Position numbers and translations under genes: made by a program
Origin: Pseudarcicella hirudinis
Lineage (GTDB): Bacteria > Bacteroidota > Bacteroidia > Cytophagales > Spirosomataceae
Assembly (NCBI RefSeq): GCF_900115665.1
Contig: NZ_FOXH01000012.1
Span: 62,001 to 126,000 of the forward strand
Reading direction: 5' to 3'
DNA: 64,000 nt
Shown: positions 15,834-26,022 of the stretch, piece after piece
How the letters are laid out: every line of letters starts with the position of its first letter
Numbering within the stretch: position 1 is the first letter of the stretch
The notes under the pieces: model-generated
The model's input: only the letters and a program-made list of their open reading frames with translations
What the model was told of the DNA's origin: nothing
The model's database searches: none

Positions 15834-18290
15834 ATGAAAATTGTTACCAGGTTGATTCTGTTATGTATAATTCTTCCGGTTTTCAGGGTTTTTCCGCAAA
15901 AAACAGCCAGACTTACCTGGGAAAAAGATTTACTGAAGCAGTCAGCAGTGAATTGGTATAACTTGTCTCCCGCTAAACTTGAAGTATCTCCTTCCGGCAA
16001 TTCTTTAGTAAGTTTCTCATTCGAAGCCTATGATAGTACGACTCCAGGAGGGACGAATAGTAAAACACTGATAATGGCTGTTGATAATAATGGGAATACT
16101 TTGTGGCAAAGCTCAAATCTTTACAAAAACTCAAAGAATCAGATATTTTCCAATACTTCTAATCCCAATTACATGCTGCTGACATGTAATAGCACTAAAA
16201 CAGGTCTCATTGAAAAAGATAGTATCTTCTTTTTCGACAGAAATTATCAATTATTGAAAGGTTTTGACGTTCATAGTCCCAATACTTATTTATCAGGTGT
16301 AGAAGATGGTGTTATTTACAGTGATCCGACGAATACGCTTATAAAGTATGACGTTACCGGAAAAGAACAATGGCGATTCAAAAATGACAGCTTTGTTTTA
16401 CTCATTAGTTCTAAAGCACCATACATCGGCATGCTGCAAAATACGGAGGAAAAACACCAGTATATTTTCCTTGATAAAAACGGGCAAAGAACTGCTGCCA
16501 CATTTCAAAAAGAGTCTTTTAATGCAGTATTTCCAACTTCCGATGGAGGATTCTGGCTGGAAACCAGTAATACAGCTCTGAAATATTGCAAGTTTGACGC
16601 AATCGGAAATCAGACTGCAACATTAAGTATTTCTGATCTGCCTGCATTTGCAGCGGATGGGAAAAAGACCGTTTGTGTACTGCCAGATAATTCCTTTGTA
16701 ATAATGTATACTAGAAAGGATCGTCAGTTAGGATTAGCAAAAGTGGAACCTAATGGAAACATAAAAAGTCTTATTCCTGGGATATCAATTCCGCAAAATA
16801 TGGTGAATACATGGCCCTGGCTTCTCAGGCCGCTCAAAGATAATTCTGTTCAGTACATTCTTGATTTGCCGGTTTTAGCAATAGAAGCCAATACTCAGTA
16901 CTTCATTGGTCATTCCAACTTTGACAACTCAAATGTAAGCTGGCAAAAAGAAATCGGAGGTGGTGCATCCAACGGAATAAGCGGCCGACGTATCGTTTTC
17001 GGAGAAAATGATACTTTTTTTCAGATTTATCCGAGACCCGACAATCCTCCTTTAAAATATTTTAAGATTTACGACAATTCCGGCCAGCTTAAATGGGAAA
17101 GTACTAAAGTTGTTAACAGTCCTCTGCAAAATGCCCAGAAATGGACTCTTACCAACCATACACTTTATGCCAGCATGATATCGGATCAACAGGCTGCTTT
17201 TACGAAAACAGATTATGTTACAGAAAAGGAGTTATTTTCTATCTCTCTTGATGTAAATGACTATATCAAAGACATTCAAAAAGATACAATCTCCGGAAAA
17301 GAATATATCTCCTACCTTTCAGTATCTTCTACAGACAATACACTCGTAGAGCAAAAAATTCGTCTTGTTGACAACAATGGCGTAAATCTGTGGGAATATA
17401 AACTCCCTGGAGCAATGACATATCTTTATGCTTTATCAGGCATTTCACCTTATCTTCAGACGAGAACAGCAGAAAACGATAACTTTCTGGCACTAAGTAT
17501 TGACGTAAACCGCCAGACCTACACACTCCGGAAACTCAGTCCTCCCTGCATTTCTGAATTAACGGCTCTGGCCTACTCAATGGGAAATACAAATCCCTGC
17601 CCTTCTGAAAAGGTAAAACTGGTTATTGATAAAAAAGAAGGTTTTACTTATCAGTGGTTAAAAGATAACGTAAACCTTAGTCATGAGGGGAAAGATGCCG
17701 TCCAGGATGTGTCAGAATCCGGTATTTACAAGGTAGTAGTAACAAATCCGGTTTGTCAGCAAAGTGCCGTCTCAAATGAAATTCCTATAGTTTATAAAGC
17801 TGCTCCTTCGGCATTACTTACAGTTGACACACCGAAGAAAGACTATATTTCTGTCTTCAGATTGATTGCTACTACAGAAGGTAATTCAAGCTATCGATGG
17901 AGAAAGGATGGCATTGATATCTTCAATGCCACACAATCGACTTATGATGCTACGCTTTCGGGAACATACGCGGTATTAGTCACCAAAGAAGGCTGTTCCA
18001 GCCTTTCAAACAGTGTATTGATAAATATCCTTACCCCGCTTGCTACTGAAAAAGAAGAAGGTGCTGAAACCAGAATTTTACCTAATCCCAACAATGGCTT
18101 ATTTAAGATTGAAGTACCTTCTAATCTGAAAAATGCTGAACTACAGTTATTTGATAGCCTGGGCAGGGAAAAGCATTTCAAATTATCAGGAGAATATCTT
18201 GAGATTGACAATCCGCAAAACGGGATCTTTTATCTGAAAATTTACCAAAACAATAAACTAAGTACTCAGAAAATCGTAGTTCTTAATTAA
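15834..18290 (+). CDS. T9SS-sorted secreted protein with Ig-like domains (paralogue 1)
   Basis: 818 residues from the ATG at 15834; an in-frame TTG at 15807 is less likely. A signal peptide ends near VFPQK. The central ~570 residues form a beta-rich, propeller-like region with repeated 'D.NG..LW.S' strands. Two Ig-like modules follow (YQWLKDNVNLS... and YRWRKDGIDIF...), each closing with SGxYxVxVT. The last ~75 residues are a type A C-terminal sorting signal (ILPNPNNGLFKIEVPS ... KIVVLN). Secretion by T9SS to the cell surface is inferred from this tail. The ligand or role is unknown. It is a clear tandem paralogue of the next gene. Confidence 0.88.
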   Translation: MKIVTRLILLCIILPVFRVFPQKTARLTWEKDLLKQSAVNWYNLSPAKLEVSPSGNSLVSFSFEAYDSTTPGGTNSKTLIMAVDNNGNTLWQSSNLYKNSKNQIFSNTSNPNYMLLTCNSTKTGLIEKDSIFFFDRNYQLLKGFDVHSPNTYLSGVEDGVIYSDPTNTLIKYDVTGKEQWRFKNDSFVLLISSKAPYIGMLQNTEEKHQYIFLDKNGQRTAATFQKESFNAVFPTSDGGFWLETSNTALKYCKFDAIGNQTATLSISDLPAFAADGKKTVCVLPDNSFVIMYTRKDRQLGLAKVEPNGNIKSLIPGISIPQNMVNTWPWLLRPLKDNSVQYILDLPVLAIEANTQYFIGHSNFDNSNVSWQKEIGGGASNGISGRRIVFGENDTFFQIYPRPDNPPLKYFKIYDNSGQLKWESTKVVNSPLQNAQKWTLTNHTLYASMISDQQAAFTKTDYVTEKELFSISLDVNDYIKDIQKDTISGKEYISYLSVSSTDNTLVEQKIRLVDNNGVNLWEYKLPGAMTYLYALSGISPYLQTRTAENDNFLALSIDVNRQTYTLRKLSPPCISELTALAYSMGNTNPCPSEKVKLVIDKKEGFTYQWLKDNVNLSHEGKDAVQDVSESGIYKVVVTNPVCQQSAVSNEIPIVYKAAPSALLTVDTPKKDYISVFRLIATTEGNSSYRWRKDGIDIFNATQSTYDATLSGTYAVLVTKEGCSSLSNSVLINILTPLATEKEEGAETRILPNPNNGLFKIEVPSNLKNAELQLFDSLGREKHFKLSGEYLEIDNPQNGIFYLKIYQNNKLSTQKIVVLN

Positions 18291-18305
18291 TATCCCGGTT
18301 TACTG

Positions 18306-18348
18306 AAACAGGTTGCAGGAATGGTATCCTGCAACCTGTTTTTTTTAT
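18306..18348 (+). terminator. Terminator of T9SS paralogue 1
   Basis: Perfect 15-bp stem AAACAGGTTGCAGGA (18306-18320) / TCCTGCAACCTGTTT (18328-18342) with a 7-base loop and an eight-T tail. Strong. Confidence 0.92.
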
Positions 18349-18507
18349 TCCTTTTATCTGATCAACCAACTCAATTGCATGCAACCATTTAGCCTGGATG
18401 CTTCGTCTTTCTCTGTGTGTTTCCCTTTTCTCCGAAAACCATTTCCTTCACTTTTACGGGTTCGGTATCTGAAAGTATAATCCTTAAAATATAAAATTTC
18501 TAAAAGC

Positions 18508-20985
18508 ATGAAAACAATATCTAAACTTCTTCTTTTCTACATAATACTTACCGGGTATAATATCTCCGCTCAAAAATCTGCTTCTATGGTATGGGAAAAA
18601 AAATTCTCACGTCCTTCGGAAGAAAAAAATATAGCGATTGATCCTTTTGTACCAAAGATTAAGTTGGAGGTATCACTTTCAGGTAATTCTCTTGTTTCAA
18701 TCTCTACTTCAAAAACTGAAATTACAGCTATCGATAAAAACGGAAATACTCTTTGGAGGAGTTCAGATATTTATAAAAACATCAAACCTCACTTCATATA
18801 CAACACTTCCAATCCGAATTACATGTTGTTAACCTGTAACACGCTTATCAATGGTCCTTTGCAGCAAGACAGTGTATTTTACTTTGATAAAAATTACCAG
18901 CTTCTGAAAGGTTTTGATGTTCATTCTCCCAACACCTATTTACTGGGCGTAGAAGATGGCATAATTTACAGCGACCCTTCCAATACGCTTATAAAATATG
19001 ATGCTGATGGTAAAGAACAATGGAGACTTAAAAACGATAGTTTTACTCTATTGGTTACCTCAAAAGCACCATATATCGGAATGCTGCAAAATACAGAGGA
19101 AAAACATCAGTTCATTTATCTTGATAAAAACGGAAAAAAAATTGCCACCACAACCCAGAAAGAGTCTTTTAATAAAATTTTCCCTACTCCTGACGGTGGG
19201 TTCTGGTTGTTAACCTCCTACAGCTCAGAACAGGAATGCTGTAAATTTGATGCCATTGGAAATCAAACCTGTAAAATAAAAAGCTCAGCATTTGTTCCTG
19301 CCAACCTGTTCCCGGCAAACTTAGTAACCCTTCCCGATAATTCTCTGTTATTCTCTTATTTTAACAGCGGAGATCCTATAAAACTGGCAAAAATAAGCCC
19401 TGCGGGAGAGATTAATACTCAGGCTATACCATTTGATCCTCCCAAAGACCTTGCACAAATCATTAATTCCTACTTATCACTTAAACCCGTCAGTAGCAGT
19501 ACTGTACAGTATTTCAGTAGTATTCCGCTCCTGGATCAGGCAGATGCTCAAACATTTATGATGGGCACAGTAGATTTTGCCAACCCTTCCGCCAGCTGGT
19601 TTAAAACGATTGAGGGTGGCTCCAATAATAATACTATCGCACTCACTCAGCTGCGTTCCGCAATGTCATTTGGAGAAAATAATACCTTTTTTATGGTTTA
19701 TGCAAATGCCGGTTCCCCTATTCTAAAAACGCTGAAAGTTTTCTCAGATCATGGTGATTTGAAATGGGAAAGTTCATTTAAGATTAACAATTCCGGAGAA
19801 AATCCTCAGTTATGGACCCGGGGGAATCATTCAATATACGCTGCTGCCCTTGATGGTTACACAGTTCCCCGTTTTAAGAAAATACAATATGACAACGGGA
19901 AGGAGCTTATCGTAAAAGATCTGGATGTATTCAATTATACCAAAGATATTCTGAGTGATTCTCTGGGTAACGATTATATTATTCATCAATCTTTATCCGG
20001 AAATAACCAATTCGAAAGAAAAATAACAGCTTTCAGTAACAACAATATTTCCTGGGAATATTCCTTTGGCATTGAGGACTACAATTCGCAAACGGTAGTC
20101 AGCAAAGACTATCCCTATTATCCTTATTACCCGTATAATCTTCCCTATTATCCATACAATATCACTAAAATTGCGGAAAGCAATAACTTACTGGCATTAT
20201 CAGAGAAAGGAGATTATTACTCTCTGGTTAAAATCAATCCTAATTGTTCTTCCAATTTAACCGCATTGGCTTATACCATGGGTAATACAAGCCCTTGCTC
20301 TTCGGAAAAAGTTAAACTTGTTACAGATAAAAAGGAAGGCTTTACCTATCAATGGCAAAAAGACGGTATCAACTTAAGCTATGAGGGAAAGGATGCGGTT
20401 CAGGATGTATCAGAATCAGGCACTTACAAAGTCATAGTAAGTAACTCCATTTGTCAGCAGACCGCTGTTTCCAATGAAATTATTCTAAAATTCAAACCAT
20501 TGCCACAGGTATTGTTATCTGTTGATGCTAAAGTGACAACAAGTACTTCTGCCATCAGGCTCACAACTTCAGGAGACTCAGGTTTAACCTATCAATGGCA
20601 AAAAGATGGTGTAAATATCCCTGATGCCAATCTGTCAGCTTTTGACGCAAAAGTTTCCGGAAAATATACGGTAATGGTTACAAAAGATGGTTGTTCTAAT
20701 ATTTCTAATGCTTTAATGGTGGACATTTTGATTCCGCTTGGGGTAGAGGAAGAAGAAAAAATAGCTAAAATTGCTCCCAATCCAAACAATGGGAGCTTTA
20801 AACTGGAGATTCCATCAAACTTTAAAAATGCAGAACTTACTCTTTTTGACGGACTTGGTCGGGAGCGAAATTTTAAGGTAAACGGAGATACTCTTTCAAT
20901 AACGGATCCTCAGAAAGGCATCTATTATTTGAACTTTTACCTTAACGGCAATATTCACGTTCAGAAAATTATCGTAATGGATTGA
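18508..20985 (+). CDS. T9SS-sorted secreted protein with Ig-like domains (paralogue 2)
   Basis: 825 residues with the same architecture as the preceding gene: signal peptide (to NISAQK), beta-rich body, two Ig-like modules (YQWQKDGINLS, YQWQKDGVNIP) and a type A sorting tail (KIAPNPNNGSFKLEIPS ... KIIVMD). Parts near residues 130-260 and the first Ig module are almost identical to paralogue 1, while the middle has diverged. It carries a Tyr-Pro repeat (residues 535-551) absent from the neighbour. The separate terminator after each copy indicates independent transcription. Confidence 0.88.
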   Translation: MKTISKLLLFYIILTGYNISAQKSASMVWEKKFSRPSEEKNIAIDPFVPKIKLEVSLSGNSLVSISTSKTEITAIDKNGNTLWRSSDIYKNIKPHFIYNTSNPNYMLLTCNTLINGPLQQDSVFYFDKNYQLLKGFDVHSPNTYLLGVEDGIIYSDPSNTLIKYDADGKEQWRLKNDSFTLLVTSKAPYIGMLQNTEEKHQFIYLDKNGKKIATTTQKESFNKIFPTPDGGFWLLTSYSSEQECCKFDAIGNQTCKIKSSAFVPANLFPANLVTLPDNSLLFSYFNSGDPIKLAKISPAGEINTQAIPFDPPKDLAQIINSYLSLKPVSSSTVQYFSSIPLLDQADAQTFMMGTVDFANPSASWFKTIEGGSNNNTIALTQLRSAMSFGENNTFFMVYANAGSPILKTLKVFSDHGDLKWESSFKINNSGENPQLWTRGNHSIYAAALDGYTVPRFKKIQYDNGKELIVKDLDVFNYTKDILSDSLGNDYIIHQSLSGNNQFERKITAFSNNNISWEYSFGIEDYNSQTVVSKDYPYYPYYPYNLPYYPYNITKIAESNNLLALSEKGDYYSLVKINPNCSSNLTALAYTMGNTSPCSSEKVKLVTDKKEGFTYQWQKDGINLSYEGKDAVQDVSESGTYKVIVSNSICQQTAVSNEIILKFKPLPQVLLSVDAKVTTSTSAIRLTTSGDSGLTYQWQKDGVNIPDANLSAFDAKVSGKYTVMVTKDGCSNISNALMVDILIPLGVEEEEKIAKIAPNPNNGSFKLEIPSNFKNAELTLFDGLGRERNFKVNGDTLSITDPQKGIYYLNFYLNGNIHVQKIIVMD
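20110..20160 (+). repeat. Tyr-Pro-rich coding repeat in paralogue 2
   Basis: Seventeen codons read YPYYPYYPYNLPYYPYN, built from imperfect copies of a 'PYYPYN' unit using both TAT and TAC. The equivalent place in paralogue 1 has no such repeat. Confidence 0.9.
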
Positions 20986-21012
20986 CTTTTGTCAGAATTT
21001 TAAGACATCTTT

Positions 21013-21060
21013 AAGACCTTTGGAAATGCTTATCAATGAGCCTTTCCAAAGGTCTTTTCA
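21013..21060 (+). terminator. Terminator of T9SS paralogue 2
   Basis: Perfect stem AAGACCTTTGGAAA (21013-21026) / TTTCCAAAGGTCTT (21043-21056), then TTCA. Its 3' arm lies inside the end of the convergent DUF1684 coding region. Confidence 0.85.
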
Positions 21061-21632
21061 CCTGCTTCTATCGCTACAGGCAAATGGTTTTCTTTCGGAG
21101 GAACCGGGCAGCTAAACCCGTCACTAAAGGCACAATAAGGATTATAAAGTTTGTTAAAATCCAGAAGTAATCTGCCATTTCTGATATCAGTGGTCTGAAT
21201 ATCCAGGTATCTTCCTCCGCCGTACGTTTCTTTTCCTGAAGTCAGGTCTTTCAATGGAATGAAAAGATAGTTTTTATACTGCTTCATTTTCATAAGAACG
21301 GGGCTTCTGTAAACAGAAAGGCTTAGTTCTCTGCCATTCAGGGTAAATGTCAGAATTCCATACTTGATGTATTCTTTCGTCTTTCCGTCATACGTCTGTA
21401 TTTTGAAAAAATCTGAACTTTTAACCGTTTTAAAGGCACATTCCACCCGGTATGATTCATTTGGTTCATAAAACCTCAAAAATGCAAGATCATCTTGCTT
21501 CAGGGGAGAGCGTCCGTCTTTCAGAAATTCAGCTTTATATTCTTCCCTGTGTTTTTCAAGACTGTCTCTATACGACTGAGCATGAAGTGTTTGTACAGAA
21601 AACAGGAAAAATGTTATTATTAAAAATCTCAT
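21033..21632 (-). CDS. DUF1684 family secreted protein
   Basis: 199 residues with a signal peptide (to TLHAQ, residue 19). The family core is visible: HREEYKAEFLKDGRSPL, then the beta segment, then GGRYLDI and NPYCAFSDGFSCPVPPKENHLPVAIEAGEK. This NPYCA...CP..P..N.L...I.AGE signature is diagnostic of DUF1684, which is widespread in Bacteroidota and Actinobacteria and of unknown function. It is followed by the LMW phosphatase gene 10 bases upstream on the same strand, so the two are likely co-transcribed. Confidence 0.88.
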   Translation of the reverse strand: MRFLIITFFLFSVQTLHAQSYRDSLEKHREEYKAEFLKDGRSPLKQDDLAFLRFYEPNESYRVECAFKTVKSSDFFKIQTYDGKTKEYIKYGILTFTLNGRELSLSVYRSPVLMKMKQYKNYLFIPLKDLTSGKETYGGGRYLDIQTTDIRNGRLLLDFNKLYNPYCAFSDGFSCPVPPKENHLPVAIEAGEKTFGKAH

Positions 21633-21642
21633 ATTGAATGTA

Positions 21643-22140
21643 TTATGCCAAATGATGTTCTTTTATGATAAATTCAAGAAATGCCTCCGCACTGCGGTTC
21701 ACAATTTCATATACCAATTCAAAATCCCTCTCTTCTCCATAGTAAGGGTCCGGTACTTCCACCTTATTATCACGGGCCTCAGGGTCATATTTACGATATA
21801 AGAAACAAACCTCTTCCGGTTGGTTAATCCCGATTGCCCTGTAACTAATCGACTGAATATTCTCCATATTATAATGGTCCATCCCCACAATATAATCAAA
21901 AACAGAAAAGTCTTCTCCTGTTAACTTTCTACAGCGGTGTATTAATTTTAACCCGTGTGACTCTGCATTTCTGCGGGTCCGATGATCAGGCAACTCCCCG
22001 ATATGATAACCATGCGTAGCCGCAGAGTCACATTGTATCTCCCTTTGCAGATTACGGGCTTTAACATGCTGTCGGAAAGTCTCCTCGGCAATAGGTGAAC
22101 GGCATATATTTCCGGTACACACAAATAATACTTTAACCAT
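21643..22140 (-). CDS. Low-molecular-weight protein tyrosine phosphatase
   Basis: 165 residues. The P-loop CTGNICRSP (residues 8-16) holds the nucleophilic Cys and Arg. The general acid Asp is in VPDPYYGEERDFELVYE near residue 130. This is the classic LMW-PTP (arsenate-reductase-like) fold and is cytoplasmic. In bacteria such enzymes oppose tyrosine kinases of polysaccharide export; no such kinase lies nearby. It lies just upstream of the DUF1684 gene on the same strand. Confidence 0.93.
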   Translation of the reverse strand: MVKVLFVCTGNICRSPIAEETFRQHVKARNLQREIQCDSAATHGYHIGELPDHRTRRNAESHGLKLIHRCRKLTGEDFSVFDYIVGMDHYNMENIQSISYRAIGINQPEEVCFLYRKYDPEARDNKVEVPDPYYGEERDFELVYEIVNRSAEAFLEFIIKEHHLA

Positions 22141-22258
22141 AGCAATTTAAGGGTATAAAACCCCGGTCTTAAGATATCTTATACAAAGTTCATTTTGAAA
22201 CGCAAAAAAACCCGTAAAACGCAGGCTTTACAGGCTTCAATGTTTTCAGGTTTTATAT

Positions 22259-22567
22259 TTACTTTTCCAGAGGCTGGTTATCTTCATCCACAATTACAAA
22301 AATCTCTTCCTTTGGCTTTTTCATCAGGTACTTTTCACGGGCAAATTTTTCAATTAATTTTGAATTACCCATTACCGCCTTTTGTTTTGCCTCAACATCC
22401 TTTAATTTTTTCTGATAAAACAACTTCTCCTCCTGCAAATGGCTTAATTCTCTGTACATTTTGAATTGAGTAAACAAGTCATTTACATCGAAAAAAAGCA
22501 TCCAGACTATTAAAACCGCTGAAGTGATTTTATAAAAACGATATTTCCCCAGAAAAAAATCTTTCAT
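22259..22567 (-). CDS. FtsB/DivIC-like septum formation initiator
   Basis: 102 residues from the ATG at 22567; a GTG nine bases upstream is also possible. A single transmembrane helix (about residues 14-32, ITSAVLIVWMLFFDV) is followed by a coiled coil (YRELSHLQEEKLFYQKKLKDVEAKQ) and the FtsB-like close KLIEKFAREKYLMKKPKEEIFVI. In the divisome this family bridges FtsL and FtsQ. It lies directly downstream of eno, the usual eno-ftsB pairing in bacteria, although the eno terminator intervenes. Confidence 0.88.
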   Translation of the reverse strand: MKDFFLGKYRFYKITSAVLIVWMLFFDVNDLFTQFKMYRELSHLQEEKLFYQKKLKDVEAKQKAVMGNSKLIEKFAREKYLMKKPKEEIFVIVDEDNQPLEK

Positions 22568-22675
22568 ATAGCTCACGGCAAAGATACTTTTTTACACCTG
22601 AATGTAACGTTACAGACAATAATTTTATTTTTTGGTTAAACTGCAACCCTTCATCTCGTATTCCGATAAAAAACA

Positions 22676-22712
22676 AAAAGCTGACAGAATGTTATTTTCT
22701 GCCAGCTTTTGT
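22676..22712 (-). terminator. Terminator of eno
   Basis: Inverted repeat AAAAGCTGACAGA / TCTGCCAGCTTTT. The one A-C mismatch on the plus strand becomes G-U in minus-strand RNA, and the following minus-strand bases are T-rich. Confidence 0.75.
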
Positions 22713-22736
22713 AACCTTCTGTTATAAAGGAAAATA

Positions 22737-24041
<1,305 letters not shown>

Positions 24042-24274
24042 TTAAATACTTGTATGGCTTTTATGCCATTATTTACCTGAGAAAGTTTTATCATTCCGCA
24101 AAAAATGGCGTAAATTACCTGACAAAAGTCTTTCAAAGACATGAATTGACTTAAAAGCCAATAAATTTCAGTTAATAGTAATATCGCTTAACCGTACAAA
24201 ATAAATCATTTTTCAGGTATTACGCTCACTATTTTTACGTTATCATTATATTAACACAAGAACGACTAAAAAAA

Positions 24275-24994
24275 ATGCAAAAATATAGTCTCAGAATTAC
24301 ATTTGTAACCATATTATCTTTGGCATTTTCTCATTTTTGCCTCTCACAAGTTTTGTCACCAAACGATTTTGAGAAAAAATATTCCGAGAACCCCAATGCA
24401 CAGCTAATTGATGTAAGAACTCCCGGAGAGTATGGAGGAGGTCATTTACCGAATGCTCAGAATGTAGATTACAGAAGTGCCGATTTTGCTCAGAAAATCC
24501 AATCACTTGATAAAGAAAAACCTGTTTTTGTTTATTGTTTATCAGGAGGAAGGAGCAAGGCCGCCAGCGATCTTCTTCGTCAGAACGGTTTTAAAGAGGT
24601 TATTGACTTACAAGGTGGTTACCTGAAATGGACTTCTTTAAATAAACCCGTAGAAGGATCCAAAGCCGAAAAAAGTACAGCTGAAGGAAGCTTTTCAAAA
24701 GAGCATATCGACAAACTGGTGAAAGAACATAAAATTGTTATTATGGATTTCTTTGCTACATGGTGTGGCCCCTGTCTGAAAATGATGCCTGATGTTCAAA
24801 AACTCAAAAAGGAATATGAAGGAAAAGTCCTGATTCAAACCATTGACTCCGATCAGAATAAAAAAATTGTTGAAGCTTATAAAGTAGATGAAATTCCAAC
24901 CTTTCTGATTTTTAAGGATGGAAAACAGGTAATGAGGGCTGTAGGCTGGATGGACGAGAAAGGCTTGAGAAAAATGATTACGGATGTTCTCTAA
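24275..24994 (+). CDS. Exported rhodanese-thioredoxin fusion
   Basis: 239 residues. A signal peptide (to FCLSQ, about residue 25) is followed by a rhodanese domain (QLIDVRTPGEYGGGHLPNA; active-site Cys in VYCLSGGRS, about residue 89). A short linker leads to a thioredoxin domain with FATWCGPCLKMMP (about 160-172) and the cis-Pro IPTFLIFKDG. The two domains suggest periplasmic handling of sulfane sulfur with reduction by the thioredoxin half; this is inferred. It stands alone, with a strong terminator behind it. Confidence 0.92.
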   Translation: MQKYSLRITFVTILSLAFSHFCLSQVLSPNDFEKKYSENPNAQLIDVRTPGEYGGGHLPNAQNVDYRSADFAQKIQSLDKEKPVFVYCLSGGRSKAASDLLRQNGFKEVIDLQGGYLKWTSLNKPVEGSKAEKSTAEGSFSKEHIDKLVKEHKIVIMDFFATWCGPCLKMMPDVQKLKKEYEGKVLIQTIDSDQNKKIVEAYKVDEIPTFLIFKDGKQVMRAVGWMDEKGLRKMITDVL

Positions 24995-25011
24995 GATCAA
25001 AAATATTTTTT

Positions 25012-25043
25012 AAGGCGGATAGAAGTGACATTCTATCCGCCTT
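25012..25043. terminator. Bidirectional terminator
   Basis: Perfect 13-bp stem AAGGCGGATAGAA (25012-25024) / TTCTATCCGCCTT (25031-25043) with T-rich flanks on both strands. It lies between two convergent genes and serves both. Confidence 0.9.
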
Positions 25044-25054
25044 TTCCTTTGAAA

Positions 25055-25897
25055 CTATTTAAAATATGGTCTGAGATAATCAATGGTTTGAGGAACCTGG
25101 GTAATTGATCTGGAAGATTCATCCTCAATGAAATAATACTTTACTCCGTTTTTCTTAGCCTGCAATAAAATATCTCTCATATTTAAATCTCCGGTTCCGA
25201 CAGTTACATCATTTTCAGGATCACTATTGCCATTCTGATTGCCAACTGTTCCTTTCTGGCGATCTTTAATGTGTAAGGCCTTCCAACGAGTTGGATAATT
25301 TTTCAGCCAAAGGGCAGGATTATGTCCCGGATGATAAACCCAGTAAATGTCCATTTCGTAATTGACATACAGAGGATTGGTACTTTGCAATAATTCATCC
25401 ATCAGATAATGCAGCTTATAAGGTCTGAACTCATAGCCATGAGCATGATACAGAAAAGCAAGTCCGTTTTCCTTAAGCACTTTTCCGGCTTTATTGAAAA
25501 CTTTGGCTGCTTTTACAATATCTTCAATACCAAATTCATTGCCTTTATGAGGAATCCAGTATGTTACCACATTTTTCGCTCCTAACACTTTGGCATTTTT
25601 AATGATTTCTTTCAGTTTTTCCTCGTTATCCAATTCGGAAAAATCTGCTCCTATGCCAATAGCTTTAATGCCAAATTCTTCAAGTAATTTCTTATAATCT
25701 GTGATAGATAACCCGTAAAATCCGGCAACTTCAACGTCTGTGATACCCATGTCTTTTACTTTCTGCATGGTACCACGAACATCCCTGGCAAATTCATTAC
25801 GGAAACTGTACAATTGTACTCCTACAGGAGATTTCTGCTGGCCATATACAAGCTGACAAAGCATGAGGATGGCAACTAAAAATAGATTCTTTTTCAT
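25055..25897 (-). CDS. Exported sugar phosphate isomerase/epimerase-like protein
   Basis: 280 residues with a signal peptide (to LVYGQQ, about residue 20) and an AP-endonuclease-2 type TIM barrel: VGVQLYSFRNEF, ITDVEVAGFYG, VVTYWIPHKG, LAFLYHAHGYEF, VNYEMDIYWVYHPG, KALHIKDRQKG and YYFIEDE. The Glu/Asp/His positions expected for metal binding (E in FLYHAH/YEMDIYW, H in LHIKD, E in FIEDE) are present. In Bacteroidota such exported paralogues act in the breakdown of oxidised (3-keto) glycosides, but no partner gene is here. The substrate is unknown. Confidence 0.82.
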   Translation of the reverse strand: MKKNLFLVAILMLCQLVYGQQKSPVGVQLYSFRNEFARDVRGTMQKVKDMGITDVEVAGFYGLSITDYKKLLEEFGIKAIGIGADFSELDNEEKLKEIIKNAKVLGAKNVVTYWIPHKGNEFGIEDIVKAAKVFNKAGKVLKENGLAFLYHAHGYEFRPYKLHYLMDELLQSTNPLYVNYEMDIYWVYHPGHNPALWLKNYPTRWKALHIKDRQKGTVGNQNGNSDPENDVTVGTGDLNMRDILLQAKKNGVKYYFIEDESSRSITQVPQTIDYLRPYFK

Positions 25898-26022
25898 GTT
25901 AAATTATATATTAGAGAGGAATTAAGGCAACACAGCAATATGGCATAAAACAAAAACAGGAAACCCTAAAACAAATCAATATTGTTTATTTCAAGGACTT
26001 CCTGTCTGTATATTAATTTAAA

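Noticed and set aside
24050-24130. Direct repeat TTACCTGAsAAAG (two copies, about 50 bases apart) between eno and the rhodanese gene
   Set aside because: Short and imperfect, and not at a recognisable promoter distance, so I do not report it as a site.
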